From Lumbricus rubellus (taxonomy: Eukaryota; Annelida; Clitellata; Crassiclitellata; Lumbricidae): DNA of 64,000 bases. The stretch spans positions 37,367,630 through 37,431,629 of the forward strand of contig OX243814.1 in the NCBI GenBank assembly GCA_945859605.1. The letters are read 5' to 3'. A model generated the notes under the pieces. It was not told the DNA's origin. It ran no database searches and saw only the letters and a program-made list of their open reading frames with translations. Position numbers and translations under genes: made by a program. Shown here in pieces: positions 38,233 through 51,240 of this stretch; position 1 is the stretch's first letter, and each line of letters starts with the position of its first letter.

Positions 38233-39529
38233 ACACTGTAACTGAAGGATTGTGTCTGACACCAGCAATTCCTGTGCACCAACCATTGGGTGATTCCACA
38301 GCTGTTTTTGGTTAATCAGGCCTATGCTCTGATCACAATCAAAGTAAGAAAGACCTCGAACAGGAAATGTCTTGTGACATGGTCAAATCTCTTCTTGCAA
38401 GGTTACAACAAGGCATTGAAAATAGTGAATGTCGTTGTATAATTACTGTTATTCTGTCAAGCACATGAAAAAAGTATCAACACGTGGTATCCAAACAGAA
38501 TATTGAATTCTATGTTGAACATCTTATTGTAAGCCCCATATGATGTTTTTCTGGATGGATAATACTCTTTGTACATCGTAAGCAAACATCTATTTGATGT
38601 TTATTTCTTCTGGCAGACATACTTACTTTTATTTGACCTCTATTGCATGCAACTAAAGATGCAAAAAACTGTTGCTAAGGCGAAACATGCTTAGCCCGCC
38701 AAAAGTAGTTCCACGTGAATTCATGGAAGAACCACTGAAGTCCTGGACTTCAGTGGTTATTGCATGAACACTATATTTTCTTTTCATTATACCTTTGGAC
38801 TAACGTTAGTTTTCTGAAAAAGGAACTTGGCAATACATGCTTTATAGCATTAAGAATGACTGGACACAGATAACTAAAAAATGTCAAAAATGGACTCTAG
38901 TCGTTCTTCCGATGAAGGCTTCAGTTGTTAAACTAGCTCACAGGATAATTAGGTTATTGCAGCGTACGAGAAGTTATGTTAGGCTTGCCTAGCTAGAATG
39001 ACAAGACTGATTGATTTCAATGATATTATAACACAGCACACAAACTAATTATGACATTTCAGAGAACACTAGTTTTCGTTACAAGAAATAACCCTGAACG
39101 TCACAGACTAAAATAACTAATTCCATTCTAAATATTAAATACTAAAAGTTATATTATAAGTTAACTATCTCACCAGAATACGACTTACCCCAGAATCGAC
39201 CCCGAAACCTTTATTACCCAAATTTAGTTCTCCCTCTAATAAAATTCCGAAACAAGCCCCGATTGATCCCTCAACACAACTATTTATTACCCTCAACTCC
39301 TATGCAGTAAAGCAACGCAGCCAATCAGTGACCTGCTGGGATAAGTAACCAGCTGTCAGTCTGCCTTGATCAGCCTGGAAGCGCTTTACCGAGAAACGAT
39401 TTAAACCCCTGGTTATTAACATAAACACGCCTCCTCATGCTATCTATTATACCTTGCTAAAGATTACAATTATTATTGAATTGTGTCCATTTATATAATT
39501 TAGCCCTGTGACAAAACTACCACAAACCA

Positions 39530-39640
39530 CCCTTTGAGGGGCGCGGTGGTGTAGTGGTGGCGTCGTTGCCTTGTAGCCGGAGGTTCGAATCCACCTCGCC
39601 GCGTAAGGACCTTGGGCAAGTCCTTCACTCACAATTGCTC
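39530..39640 (+). mobile_element. tRNA-derived SINE
   Basis: A box GGTGTAGTGG, B box GGTTCGAATCC, then GACCTTGGGCAAGTCCTTCAC and GCGCTTCGGCGTGAAG. Abuts a reverse-transcriptase remnant. Confidence 0.75.
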
Positions 39641-40600
39641 AGCGCTTCGGCGTGAAGTCATCCACCTCCTCCAACACATCCTCTCTTACTCTGATGCACT
39701 TTGACGTTTCCCATTTTCCTATTTTCATGATCTTTGTCTTTGAAGTGTTGATCCTTAACCCGACCAAGCTTGCCTGCTTCTCTACATTGCCCGTGAGCTT
39801 TCTCATTCCCTTCCATGAATCCTCCAGTTGTGCTATGTCGTCCGCGAAGTCTAAATCTGCCATCTTATCATCCTCTCCCCACTCCAAGCCCCAGCCCTCC
39901 TCTGTGCTTCGTCTCATCGCCCAGTCGATTGTTATCAAAACCAACAACGGTGATAAAATGCACCCCTGCCTCACCCCTGTGACGATCCGGAACCAGTCAC
40001 CCAATTTCCCCTCCACTCTCACCGTGCGTCTACTTTCCTTGTACATTCCTTTAATGATGTCTATAATCTTTGCTGGTATTCCGTACAGTTCAAGGATGCT
40101 CCATACCGCCGGTCTCTGCACACTGTCAAATGCCTTTTGAAAATCTATGAAGTTGATGAGTATATTTGCATTTCCTGCCTCGCATTTCTCTATGATTTGT
40201 CTTAATGCAAATATCTTTTCACAGCAAGATCTGCTCTTCCTAAAACCCGCCTGTTGTTGTCTTAACAAGCCATCTACCGCCACTTGAATTCTCTTCAAAA
40301 TTATGCTGGCTAGAACTTTCCCCGGTATGGATAGCAACGTTATTCCTCTCCAGTTGTTGCAGTCACTAAGGTTTCCCTTCTTTGTGATTGGTATAATAAT
40401 CCCGTCTCGCGAATCTCTTGGCACCTCCCCAGTGTTCCAAATTGTATTGCATAAGTGTGCTAACGCCTTGATCATCTCTTTTCCTCCGTTTTTAGCGGTT
40501 CCGGTTGTAGGCCTATATCATCAATTCTTGCAGATTTTCCATTCTTTAGTCTTCTCACCGCTCGCGATGCTTAACCTAATTCTAAACGACACTTAGATCT
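39639..40600 (-). pseudogene. Non-LTR reverse transcriptase remnant (unit B flank)
   Basis: A 278-codon frame with RT palm motifs: CNNWRGITLLS, QQAGFRKSRSC, INFIDFQKAFDSV (first catalytic Asp), GVRQGCILSPLL and LDFADDIA (catalytic Asp pair). Upstream to 40,590 the same protein continues in another frame (RRLKNGKSA). RTE/Nimb-like by motif style; clade uncertain. Endonuclease absent. The same remnant lies beside unit C. Confidence 0.85.
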
Positions 40601-40614
40601 CTGATACTATAGTT

Positions 40615-40998
40615 ATGCCGGTGTCGCGTGACAGAAAAATCCCCCAGGCCGCATTTTGAAACAGATTGTTTTGGCATGTCTATTCCAGAGCAATTCACCC
40701 CGGGGACAATAGTCGGAATTTAAGTCTCCTGACTCCTGGGGGAGAATATTTCCACAACCGCCGAAATAAAGTCTCCCTGTTCAGCGGGAAATGGGCTGCA
40801 GTCGCTGGAAATTTAAAGATGAGCACATTAAAACGTTAGTTTATGCTGCTTGATATATAATTTAACAGGGACAACAAAAATATTCTTTTACGTCAGGAAA
40901 TTTCTTCCACTACAGAGTTTCGGAATTGGGAGACTGTTACGGGATGAGACTTTGTAAGATTCTATCGGTGGGGAGACTTTTATTGTGACACCGGCGTA
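40615..40998. mobile_element. MITE with TATGCCGGTGTC termini (unit B flank)
   Basis: Inverted ends ATGCCGGTGTCGCGTGACAG and TACGCCGGTGTCACAATAAA. Present with near-identical sequence in unit C at 57,675-58,057, so it predates the B/C duplication. Exact target duplication not resolved. Confidence 0.6.
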
Positions 40999-41790
40999 AG
41001 TTGGCTATTCGAACTGTCTAGCATTAACTTGCATTCTGAGACTCCTTTTGCAACATTGTTCAGAGGCAAAGCCCTGGACCGACCACTAAAGGTCCACAGC
41101 AACACATTACAGATGGCGTTGAATGATCTCACGTGTCTTGGAGCACAGGGTGCACTTATGATACTTCGATCCTGTTTTGGAGCGCCGAAACTTACATATT
41201 TACTTCGGTCGGCCCCGTGCGCATTTACCCGAATCCCAAGCCGTATAGCACTTCAGAGATATTTTATTTCCGTGAACTGGAAGTCGGATGAACGAAGAAA
41301 ACATGATATATATTAATTACTGCTGGCGTATTGCAGTATCATTAGAAGCTGGATGAGCATATTAATTAACAGAAGCAGCCACTTTTCCGCAAGCGTTTGG
41401 AAAGTATTATCTTTGATCACAAGTGATTTGGTGCTGTAAGGTCCGAGTAAGTCTACCCACCGAAAGTTTCGTCCGAAGGGCGCTCTATGAATTCAGGATC
41501 TCGAATCCATTACTAAACTCTTGCGTGCAAAACAGAAACTTAGCATTTAGCGGTGTATTATACATGGACATGGGTTGCGAAGGGAACAATCAATCTGCTT
41601 CTCGTCCGGAATGGATGAATATTGAATAGGCCTAAGTTAAAAGTGTTTATGCCTACTCATAAGGCTTTGGCAGACCCTCACGAGTCGATTTCTTGAATTT
41701 GGCTCTGACCTTGATATTGGTGCAAATTCGTTCCTGCCACATCTGATCAAATCTAACGAAATCTCATCTCATCTGAACTGATCAAGTTCA
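40999..41790. other. Unit-flank DNA shared by B and C
   Basis: Non-coding duplicated DNA matching 58,058-58,620 plus 59,660-59,880. Possible frames differ by indels between B and C, so I do not call a gene. The long TIR element of unit C (58,624-59,648) is missing here at about 41,562. Confidence 0.7.
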
Positions 41791-41797
41791 ATGATTA

Positions 41798-43351
41798 AGT
41801 AAGTAAGCCGTTTATTGACAAAGCATCAAACACGTACAAAAGAGCAGTAATCAGTACAAATTCAATGACTTTCGAGTGATCGGTGCATAAGTCAAAGGGT
41901 CAATCCAAAAAGGTCGTATGGACCCGCTGAGGCTGGATTGACCCTTCCTTTCTCAATAACATTTGGCTATTGTAAAAAAAACAGTGCAAAGCACAACATC
42001 TTACACATGAAACGAAAGCAAACTGAAATGAAATGACACACAGATTTCAAAACAAAACAAAAAACAAGAAAAAAACAAATTATGACCAATTGTTTAAATC
42101 TAGTAAACAGAGATTAAACAGTCTTTTAATTTTTTCTTAAACATGTTAATGGTGGGTATAAGTGTAATATATTTTGGGAGGTTATTCCATATCATAGGGC
42201 CAGAACATTTAATCGAAAATAATTTCATCCTAGTATGTACAACATCGGTGCGGTAGTGTAACAGAGTTCTAGTGAAATGGTTATGTACAGCAATTCCCTG
42301 ACAAAAATAACCATCAAATGTCCTAGTCAACAATTTGTGATGATAGCGAAACATGAACAAACTGATTTGAAACTTATATATATCTGATAATCGTAGTATG
42401 TTATAGGTTCGAAAAATTGGTTTGGTACTGACAGACCAGCATAATAAGAAAATAGTTCGAATGGCACGTTTTTGCAAACTCTCCAATTTTTTTAAATAAA
42501 AACTATAAGTTGAGGCCCAGCAAATGTTACAATATGACAAGTATGGAAAAATTAAGGAATAGTATAAGCCTTGTAATGTAGCTTGAGAGAGACAGTGACG
42601 GATTCTTGATAGCACGCTAATATTTTTTGCTATGTTTTTAGATATCTGCTTAATGTGTTCTTTCCAGGTGAGGTGCTGGTCCAGATACACACCTAAAAAT
42701 TTACACGATTCAGTCGGCATAATCATTTGACCATCCATTGTCAATCTGTAATCACACACTGGCGTTAGTTTACGGCGGGATCCAAAAAGAATAAAGTTTG
42801 TTTTATCAATATTAAGCGATAATTTGTTAGCTCTAAACCAGGAAGAAATGGTGATGAGCTCATGATTAGCTCTTTCAAACAATGATTCTATTGACTTATC
42901 AGATATAAAGGCATTCGTGTCATCAGCAAACAATATATAGTGAAACACTTTGGAAGTAGTCGTCAGGTCATTTACATATATTAGAAATAATAATGGCCCC
43001 AGAATTGAACCCTGAGGTACGCCACAACTGATGGGTTTACCAACAGATAAATGACCTTTAAAATAAACATGTTGTGATCTGTTGTGAAGAAAATCAGAAA
43101 TCCATGCCTTACTTACACCTCTGATACCATAGTGTTCAAGTTTTTTTAATAAAATTTTGTGGTTTACAGTATCAAAGGTCTTGGATAGATCAAAAAATAT
43201 TCCTAGAGAAAGTTCTCGGTTATCCATAGATTCTAAGATTTTACATTGTATTTCCAGGAGTGCCATATATGTGGAATGTTGTTTTTGGAAGCCGTATTGA
43301 TTAGGTGATAGTACATTCATTTTAAGGAAATAATCCATCAATCTGTTATAC
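41798..43351 (-). mobile_element. 5'-truncated CR1/L2-like non-LTR retrotransposon
   Basis: A 7-bp target duplication ATGATTA lies at 41791-41797 and 43352-43358. Unit C at about 59,883 is the precise empty site. The tail is (TTAC)n on the minus strand. Confidence 0.93.
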
Positions 43352-43353
43352 AT
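42100..43353 (-). pseudogene. Reverse transcriptase, N-terminally truncated (CR1/L2-like)
   Basis: A 417-codon intact frame with FFDLSKTFDTVNH (first catalytic Asp; usual KAFD is KTFD), GVPQGSILGPLLFLIYVND, FADDTNAF (catalytic box), LGVYLDQHLTW and GPMIWNNLP. About 45% similar in pattern to the frame at 14,712-15,769, so both belong to one broad family. The endonuclease is missing and the apparent start codon overlaps the target duplication. Confidence 0.9.
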
Positions 43354-44332
43354 GATTAGAGACCAAGACTTAATCCACTTAACAATAATTATCGATCATC
43401 GCTGAAAGAAGTAGGTGTATCGTAGCCAAGTTCGTGATCTTTTCGATAACCGCGGTCGCAATCCAGTGAGTCAGAGTGAAAAAGTAATCTGTTCGACTAG
43501 CATTGAAAACCTATTGCAGACTAAAATAGATCTAGTATGTCTAATTGCGTTGCACTTCAAGTTCGAGTTGTTCTATGACCATCGACGTTTATCAACGGAT
43601 CATTGGCAGAATACAATCGATTGATTGACAGTTCTCTTACGTCATCTTAGAAAACAGGAAGTAGGCAGCTGGGTAAATACCTACTCTGCTGTTGTGGTCT
43701 TTCATAGGGCATGCACCAGCATACTGTTTGAGGGTTGACGACTTTAATTTGCAACACCTTAGTTGAAGAAGTGCTTTACGAAACAGGCAGGAGACTGATA
43801 ATTATTGTAGGCCTAAAAATGTTCTTCAGTTTCTTCACAAAAGGCAATCAATACCTTTTTCACAAGTCGTCTTCTCATAAACACCTCAAACACTACTTAG
43901 ATAACAATAAAGTCGTATTCAAACACTGCTTAATTGTTCTCAGCGTTTTCAACACAACCATAAATTATCACTTCGAAGTAGAGTTAGTAGATCCTCAAAT
44001 TCCTCATAACAAAACATGCCAGTTACGATGAATATCTTTGCTATAATATTATCATTGACGTACGTAACTCATTCTGTCACTAAACTTATTGTTCAAACTG
44101 AATGGGTCACGGTCAATTGATTCCAGTTTGAGTCTAAACTGTTTGCATAATTACTATCTAAGACGCGTGCTGCTGATGTATGTTAAGCTGTAATATTGGG
44201 TCCAAGTATCTGCATAACTGAATCAAGTGCATTCCTATAATATATCATGGAGTAGGATAACTGATTTATTGGATAGGTAGGATTGTATGCAGGGCTGTTA
44301 CTGGCAAATTAAGAGGTGAGTACACGCTAGAG

Positions 44333-44703
44333 CAGCGGTTCCCAACCCGTGGCCCGCGGGCCAAAAGTAGCCCGCGAGGCCTCAAAAAATGGCCCGCCAG
44401 GCCCCAACAATGGCACTCATCTCTCAAAGAATTAACAAAAATATATGAAAAAATTGACAATTTGGACAGGATAGAACATAATTATGATCATTTTGTACTA
44501 CAAATTATTTTATTTTGAAGTCTATAAACATCAAACATTCTACTTTGAATTAATTATAACAATTTTTTGTGCCTTTAGTTAATTAAATTTTAGCATTATG
44601 GGCCCCCAAATGCCCTAATGTTCTTTAACTAAGAAAAAGTGGCCCTCGTGTCCTCCAACTTAGAAAAAGTGGCCCTACAGTCAAAAAAGGTTGAGAACCA
44701 CTG
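44333..44703. mobile_element. hAT (Charlie-like) MITE
   Basis: Ends CAGCGGTTCCCAACC and CAGTGGTTCTCAACC (inverted). Exact 8-bp target duplication CGCTAGAG (44325-44332, 44704-44711). Empty site in unit A near 13,187. Interior has repeated GTGGCCC / GGCCCGC. Confidence 0.95.
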
Positions 44704-44728
44704 CGCTAGAGTTTACCTGTCTGCAGGT

Positions 44729-45206
44729 CTTCTTCTTCTTTAAATCCATGGGCATGCACATGCCCGTAGGAGTCCGACGTCACTCTCTGTCTGAGTCTGT
44801 CTCGCGTCATGCTCCCCAACTTCAACCGGTCCGGTCAGCAGGTCTGCTCCATACTATAAACATCTTGGAGCAGCTAGACCACCTTGTCTACTTGAAGAGA
44901 ATATTGGGAGAGAGGCACGAAGGACAACCTGGATCAATGCCCGTATGTGTCCCACGCTCTCTCCTCCTACTCTGTCCTGACCGGCCTGTGCATGTATGCT
45001 CCACATCATGACACCTTGAAGCATCTGGGTCGCTATGTCACATGTGTCGTGGTTTTTGCGGATTTCAATCGTCTTGGTCTTTTACAGCCAGCGTATCGCC
45101 ACCCATCTGGCCAACCTTCCTCCTTTGTTCGGGGTTAGGACCGGCACAAGGACGTTGTTGGCTCCCTGAGGCGGAGGATGGATGCAGTTTAAAGTCATTC
45201 CCAGGA
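44729..45206 (-). mobile_element. Unclassified retroposon-like insertion
   Basis: 478 bp flanked by CTGCAGGT (44721-44728, 45207-45214), absent from unit A (about 13,205). One end is a CTTCTTCTTCTT run, i.e. an AAG-type tail if read on the minus strand; no inverted ends. No recognised protein. Confidence 0.6.
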
Positions 45207-47151
45207 CTGCAGGTACCCCCCCCGTATATTAAACAAATATTTTTGTGTGAGCCGAGTACACGCTGTACAGTGTATAGGCCTGCATGCTTACCTTCCATTG
45301 CAACATTGGTTGCATGTAGTTTTGGTAGAGAAGTATGCGTGTAAGTAAGCAAGTACAATAGTACATAAGTAAGTAAGTAAGTAAGTAAGCATATTGAAAA
45401 TGGACAACTGAAGAGTCTGAAAGTAAGTGAGTCAGCAAGGAAGCAAGTAATTTGTACATTGGCAACTCTAGTTGATTATGTAACTGGACAAAGAAAGTGT
45501 GTACATAATGAGAAGGCATATGCATGTATAAGTATATACTATATACGTAGACCATAAAGAAGCGGATAAGTTATTAGTTTTCGCTTTAAAGATAAGGACA
45601 CAAAGGAATTTGTTAAGTTTAAAATAGCATAATGTTATTAATATATTAGGAATAATCAAATTTATTTACGCTTATGAATAGCGACTTGCCTATTATAGTT
45701 ACGATAACTTCAAATGGAAGCGTCTGTAGAACATAGGGCCTATCTAGTAGAGCTACGAAAATTGCCAGTATTATAATATGCTAACATAATAATGCGATAA
45801 AAGTAAATTGCATGTAATACACTAAATACAGTAATCACTTCATCGATAGGCCTATCCATTACGAAAACAGAGATAACGAATCAAAAAGATAAACAGCGAG
45901 ACTGCATAAAGTAAACCACTACCGTACTATTATAATTATAGGCTGGTGGCTCTTATAAGCAGCTGAATGACTTTGTACGAGAAGAACAACGCGAGTTTCT
46001 GATGTGATTGCAAATTCTCTCGATGCTAACACGCTTGAACCTTTATCAGATTCTGCCGATAAGATATTGGATTATCAGCAGGGATCAGATCGTAATCTGA
46101 TCGTAATCTGATGAGCACGAGAACGTTGAAGAAACACATAAGACGCGATTGTATTTATTTGCGTGTAGGTTATTTTGGCTCCAACGCCAGATTTACCAAG
46201 TATGTCAGAGCATAATAGGCCATTATTGTATTTCTCGTTTGAGATCAGCCTATAACGCATTCAACTGCTGTTGGTGCATTGTTTGTGGGGCAGTGAAAGA
46301 AATGCATTGCGCTGAGGTTCTTCAAGCACAGGTAGGTTTCAAATGTACAGATCAAATGTCAGAAACATATATTATAGCCTATATATATATTATAGCCTAA
46401 TACATATAATTATATACTTGCGGGATGTACTTTAGGCTATTAGTTCCCTTTTGCTCAACGGGTAACATATACCGGATCTGTGCATTCGTATTGCGTTGCA
46501 TCGATGCTTACTCAAACCTTCCAGAACTACATGTATGTGGGATTGTGGGTCTGTGCTATTGTACATGTATCCTGAATGTTCAACGTCGAGTTTCCCTTCG
46601 TTCAGCTATTCAGGCTGAAAGTTTTGTCTCTGGCTCGCGAGCCTCCACGAGGCAACGCCTTTCTTTCTTGGTCGCTTACCTTGCCATCTTTAAATGGGCT
46701 TCCTGTGGCACTTTGCCAGTATACCCAGCGGTCGCTTCACCATGTTCTTCTCAAGCCTCAAGACATGTCCTATTTAGCCTTGGTTGGGTTGGGATTGTTT
46801 TTGAATAGTTAGTCTTGAAGGGGCGCTAAATAAGTGCGACTAATAAATAAATAGAGTCTGAATATATGTACTCTGGACTCTGGAGGCTTGGATACGTTCA
46901 TGATTAGGCCTAAATGCTTTCTCTGGAAGAGACACATAGGCCTACATGAACTGTTTCTTTTTCGACTTCTGCTTTAACTGACTGGATATTTTGTCCTGCC
47001 TTAGCTGAACAAAATAAGGAATTTAATATACAGCCGTTCTCTTTGTCGGTCTACTACATTTCAGCCCGAACTACACCTGACTTAACTATCTGATATAACT
47101 TTCTCGGTTAAAAATGGGTTTGTATTATTTTCTAGACTTCTCTTCCTGAAG

Positions 47152-50046
47152 ATGGCAGTCGATAAGTGGACGTTGCTCTGTTCGATTTTCGTTCTCCTTG
47201 TCTTTGGTATTGGTGATGTAGACGCTCAAGGTAAGTAACCGTAAGTTACGCCAGGCAAAGTTGTCATGTCAATCACCGACGTCGCTGCGCGACGGTTGGT
47301 CGCATGCATGGACTACAGCTCTCCAAAGTTAGATGCTTGAAAATAATGAAATTGTTATCCACTTGCACATAAACGCTGAATAAATTAAATTATCTGAACG
47401 ACATCGTGAATAGAAAATCTTGGCTCTTAAACAGGCGGATTGTGTCTCATCGTTCAATTTGTGCTAAGTATGCTGAAACCAAATCATGTATTGTAGGCCT
47501 ATGTATTAATGTTTTATGCGCATTTGTTATAGAGACCATTCAAGATTTTTGCTCAAAGCCGCTCCCGACTATTATAGGCTATACAGAACGAAAACTCAAC
47601 CGGAGCTTCACGCCGAAGCACAAAAGCAGTTGCGAGTAAAGGACTTGCTCATGGTCCACACGCGGCGGCTTGAGGTGGAATCGAACTCTCAACCTATAGC
47701 CTAGGGCACCGAACATGCCCGTACACCACAGCCACTCCCCCCACAAGTTATGAACGCAATCTATCGGTGTGTGTTAAGTGGTGTGCGCATAGTCTTGCGT
47801 TTAGATTGTCAATTCAGAGGACATGGGTTTAGATCTTTGCAAGGACCAAAGGAAATTCGCAAAAAATTACTGCTAAACTTACGACCCATAGCCAACTCAA
47901 CCATCGAGTTTGGACCAGTGACTTAAACAGTCAATGAGATGATTGGACGACGAGGGAGATGATTTGTTACTCGCACACTCACACGCACACACACACACAA
48001 CACACAACACACACACACACACAAAGAGGCTAACGAAGTGAAGTCTATAATTATATAACGTATGACTTACTTTAAGTCACCTGTCTCGCTTGCATGTTAG
48101 GTTTCTTGAGGTCTGACTAGTCCATGTGCTAAAATGACTCAGTATAAGCGGCGTAGACGTTGTCAGAGTTCAGTTTCATCACAGTAAAAATATAGATGTA
48201 TAGTCATAATACCTCTGAAAGCGAGGTACCCTAGACGGATCGCTCATTCGTCTTGCCATATTTATGGTCGGGTCTGGTCACAAATGTCCTGGCTAATGAT
48301 GCGAAAAACTCAAATATGCCAGTCTTATTTTCTGGAGTACAATATTGGTGTTTGTAGACTGTGGTGACACTGTGTACACAGAACCATCTGGAACTATAAC
48401 GTCACCAAATTATCCTGCAAACTATACCAACGGCCTTAACTGCACCTATGAAATATGGGCATCACAGTCAAGTTCATTTACTTTGACTTTTCAAGCATTC
48501 CAGTTGGAAAACTCAAGTACCTGTCAATGGGACTGGGTACAGGTGAGAATATTTTGTAAAAATGGTTTTCAAAACCATCGTCGTGTCAAGTCATCCGCTG
48601 TTGTAGACCTATGGAGCGCCGGTAAACCCATTTTCATTGGATCAGTTAGTCTTATCAGCAAATCCAACACCTTACGCATGCAGTAAGATATAGTCACGTG
48701 ATAAGAAATGTAGAAATTTATGCAATGTATGTATACCAGCGAAGAGAGTTTGCACCCAATGCGGTGCGGTACCGGAAGCAAAATATGCAGCACGTCACTC
48801 AGTGGGCCTAGTGGTATCACATGATCGTATAATTATACGCCGATTACAGACGTGACACGAGCCTCGCCGTTGCATTCAACACAGACCATTGATCATTCAT
48901 TCATTCATTCATTTCAAGAATTTATATAATAGCGCCCCTTCCAGAAAATCCACTCAGAAGCTCTCCCAGTCCCACCACGGTGAAACAAAAAAGTTTTAGG
49001 GAGCTTGCAGAACACTGACGAGTCAACCCTAGGTTACTAGGTAGCAGGCGCATCTTAAACGGGGGACTATTCCAGACAGATGGACCTGCAACTTAGAAAG
49101 CACGACGCTGACAGGTTGATGTTTCAACACATGGGACCAGAAGCTTACCGCTAGAGGCAGAGCGAAGGGCTCTGCGAGAAAGGACAACAGATATTGGACA
49201 GCAGAGTTCACACAGGTAAGTCGGGGCACAGCCAATGAGACAACGCCAAACGAGTGACGCAATTATGTATTCGATGCGCTGTGAGAAGGGAGCCAGAGTA
49301 GAGTATCACGCATGTAAGATGAAACAGAGGCATATTCAGGGATTCGCGCAATTAGCCGGGCTGCAGACCGAAGAACACTATCAAGTCGGGATATCAGGTA
49401 CTTCGGCGCACCAACCGATAGACTGCTACATCGGTTCACTTGAGAGACAACGAAGCTGCTGTTTTTGCAGCCTCAAAGAGCAGTGCTCTCAAACAGCTTT
49501 TGATTAACGCAGCTGGCGAAAGCATACTAATAATGAATCCCAGCAGTTCAAATTATAATAGGGCCTACACGCTCTATTGAGGAAGCTTACTTGAGTAGGC
49601 CTATAATTATTGTTGAACTCCTGCGATGCGCGTGTTTTAGGCTATATTTATTTGCGTGTTTGCTGCTTAATATTGTCGACATACAATCATTTAATTCATT
49701 TAAAACACTAATGCAATCGCCCTGTAGCATTAAAAAATTAGAAAGTTTTACATTTGAAATTTTTTGATAATTCTAACATTTTAAGACTCGTTGGGGTACA
49801 TCTTCGAGAACCAATTTTAAAGAAAATATTTTTGCATGGTAACTTACTATGCCAAAAGGCAACGAAATGCCGTTCAGATTATAAAAATTTTACGCTTTTC
49901 ACTCCACCCTAAATTAATGTCAATCATCGCCACCCAGTAACGCCGACACTTTGACTCCACCAAGTGACGTAACTTCTTAAGCGGCCTGTTCAACTGCTCA
50001 CGAGCGTAGTCGAAACGTAGTGAAACTGCTGTCCTAAAGAACCTAA

Positions 50047-50079
<33 letters not shown>

Positions 50080-51189
50080 AAGGCAGACATGTATTATAGA
50101 TCTATACATAGAGACAGTGCTTTGCAGTATGCATTCTATTACATGTATAGGACAAGGTAGAATTTGTTGACTCAAGTGGACCTCGCCCATAGATAGCTTA
50201 CTAGCATTTATTGGTTTATGGACTGCATTTATTTTTTTATAGCACAGGTCTAGGCCTATTATTATAATACAGCATTGTATTGACTTCCTGGCCATATGCA
50301 TGCCTACTATACAACCAGTCCTGCGGCCTGACAACTCATGTTGCGCCTTAATGGATTAACCTTTGACCTCGTGACGTCAATGGTCACATGACTGAGGTCA
50401 TTACCCAGAGTCGTTTCTACAGAAATTGAGGTTAGGCCTGCCCCCTACTAAAACATTGAAATTTAACGGAAACAAGAGCTACGTGTACTCGTGTAGGCTT
50501 ATAAACATAACTGATTTCCCAGACAAGGAAGTAGGCCTAGATCCTAAGCGTCGTACAGGACAAGTGACAAGAAATGTTAATAATTTTTTAATGCAAAGTT
50601 CAATTGTCCAATACCATCAACGATCCACCTTTGCTACTTTGTTTAAAAAAATTGCTGTTAGAAATAAACGTAGCCTAATATCTTTGTAACCTATAGACTA
50701 CTTGGAATAATTTTCAGACGCTGCTTGTGCATCGTTAGAAACCATTTTCATTACCTGACTCTTTTTTCCCGCGATCTTTTTCCAATATTATATCTTCTGT
50801 TGAACTGTTGAAATGCAGATCCGATGCCATGACGGTAGCTATGTAACACCGAAATATTGTGGTTCAACTATTCCACCGCCCGTCGTCATCAACAACTGCA
50901 ACGAAGTATGGGTCGGGTTTCGTAGCGATGGATCAAAAACTTACAAAGGATTTAGTCTTCAGTATTCCGTTACACCATATGGTAAGTTGCCTCAATGGTA
51001 TGCTGGGCTTCTTAGATTTTAGACAAGTAAACTATTACTCACTATAGGCCCAATGACGCATTGACAATTATTTGACTTAGCCTACATGTAAATATGGCAT
51101 CAGCAGCAGTAGTAACTTTAGTGGTAGTTGTAGTGGTAGTAGTAGTAGTAGTATCAGTATTAGTATTAGTATCAGTAGTGGTAGTAGTG

Positions 51190-51240
<51 letters not shown>

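Larger units (their letters stand above)
36888..38922. mobile_element. 2.0 kb TIR element inside the 5' LTR
   Basis: About 37-bp inverted repeats (GAAGCCTTGATCGGAAGAAC and GAAGCCTTCATCGGAAGAAC, both then reading to GAGTCCATTTTT). A 4-bp duplication AGTT lies at 36884-36887 and 38923-38926, exact by comparison with the intact LTR. No transposase frame seen. Contains a (CATA)n array and a nested hAT MITE. Superfamily not assigned. Confidence 0.85.
21730..39513 (-). mobile_element. Env-bearing Ty3/gypsy LTR retrotransposon with nested insertions
   Basis: LTRs at 21730-22442 (3') and 36762-39513 (5', interrupted), with TG...CA ends in element orientation. A 4-bp target duplication AAAC lies at 21726-21729 and 39514-39517. 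Next to the 5' LTR is a primer-binding-site-like TGGTGCTAGAACGCG (about 36,745-36,759). A purine tract (TTGGGGGCCAGGGAGA) abuts the 3' LTR. Gene order is gag, pol (PR-RT-RH-IN-chromodomain), env. I see only two substitutions between the LTRs, so insertion is recent. It landed about 330 bp past the stop codon of receptor A. Nested insertions: Helitron 27873-29147 in pol, and a TIR element 36888-38922 in the 5' LTR. Confidence 0.95.
36762..39513 (-). repeat. 5' LTR, split by a DNA element
   Basis: LTR sequence at 36762-36887 and 38923-39513, matching 21730-22442 except for two substitutions seen (A/G near 38,942 and T/A near 39,341). Disrupted by the 2,035-bp insertion 36888-38922, which may impair transcription of this copy. 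Confidence 0.95.

Noticed and set aside
41029..41316. 95-aa frame MHSETPFATLF... with a similar frame at 58,088
   Set aside because: The two copies are near-identical DNA but the frame shifts halfway, so coding constraint is not supported.
46425..46812. 127-aa and 78-aa plus-strand frames upstream of receptor B
   Set aside because: Part of a dispersed repeat also at 16,255-16,590; the frames are not conserved between copies.
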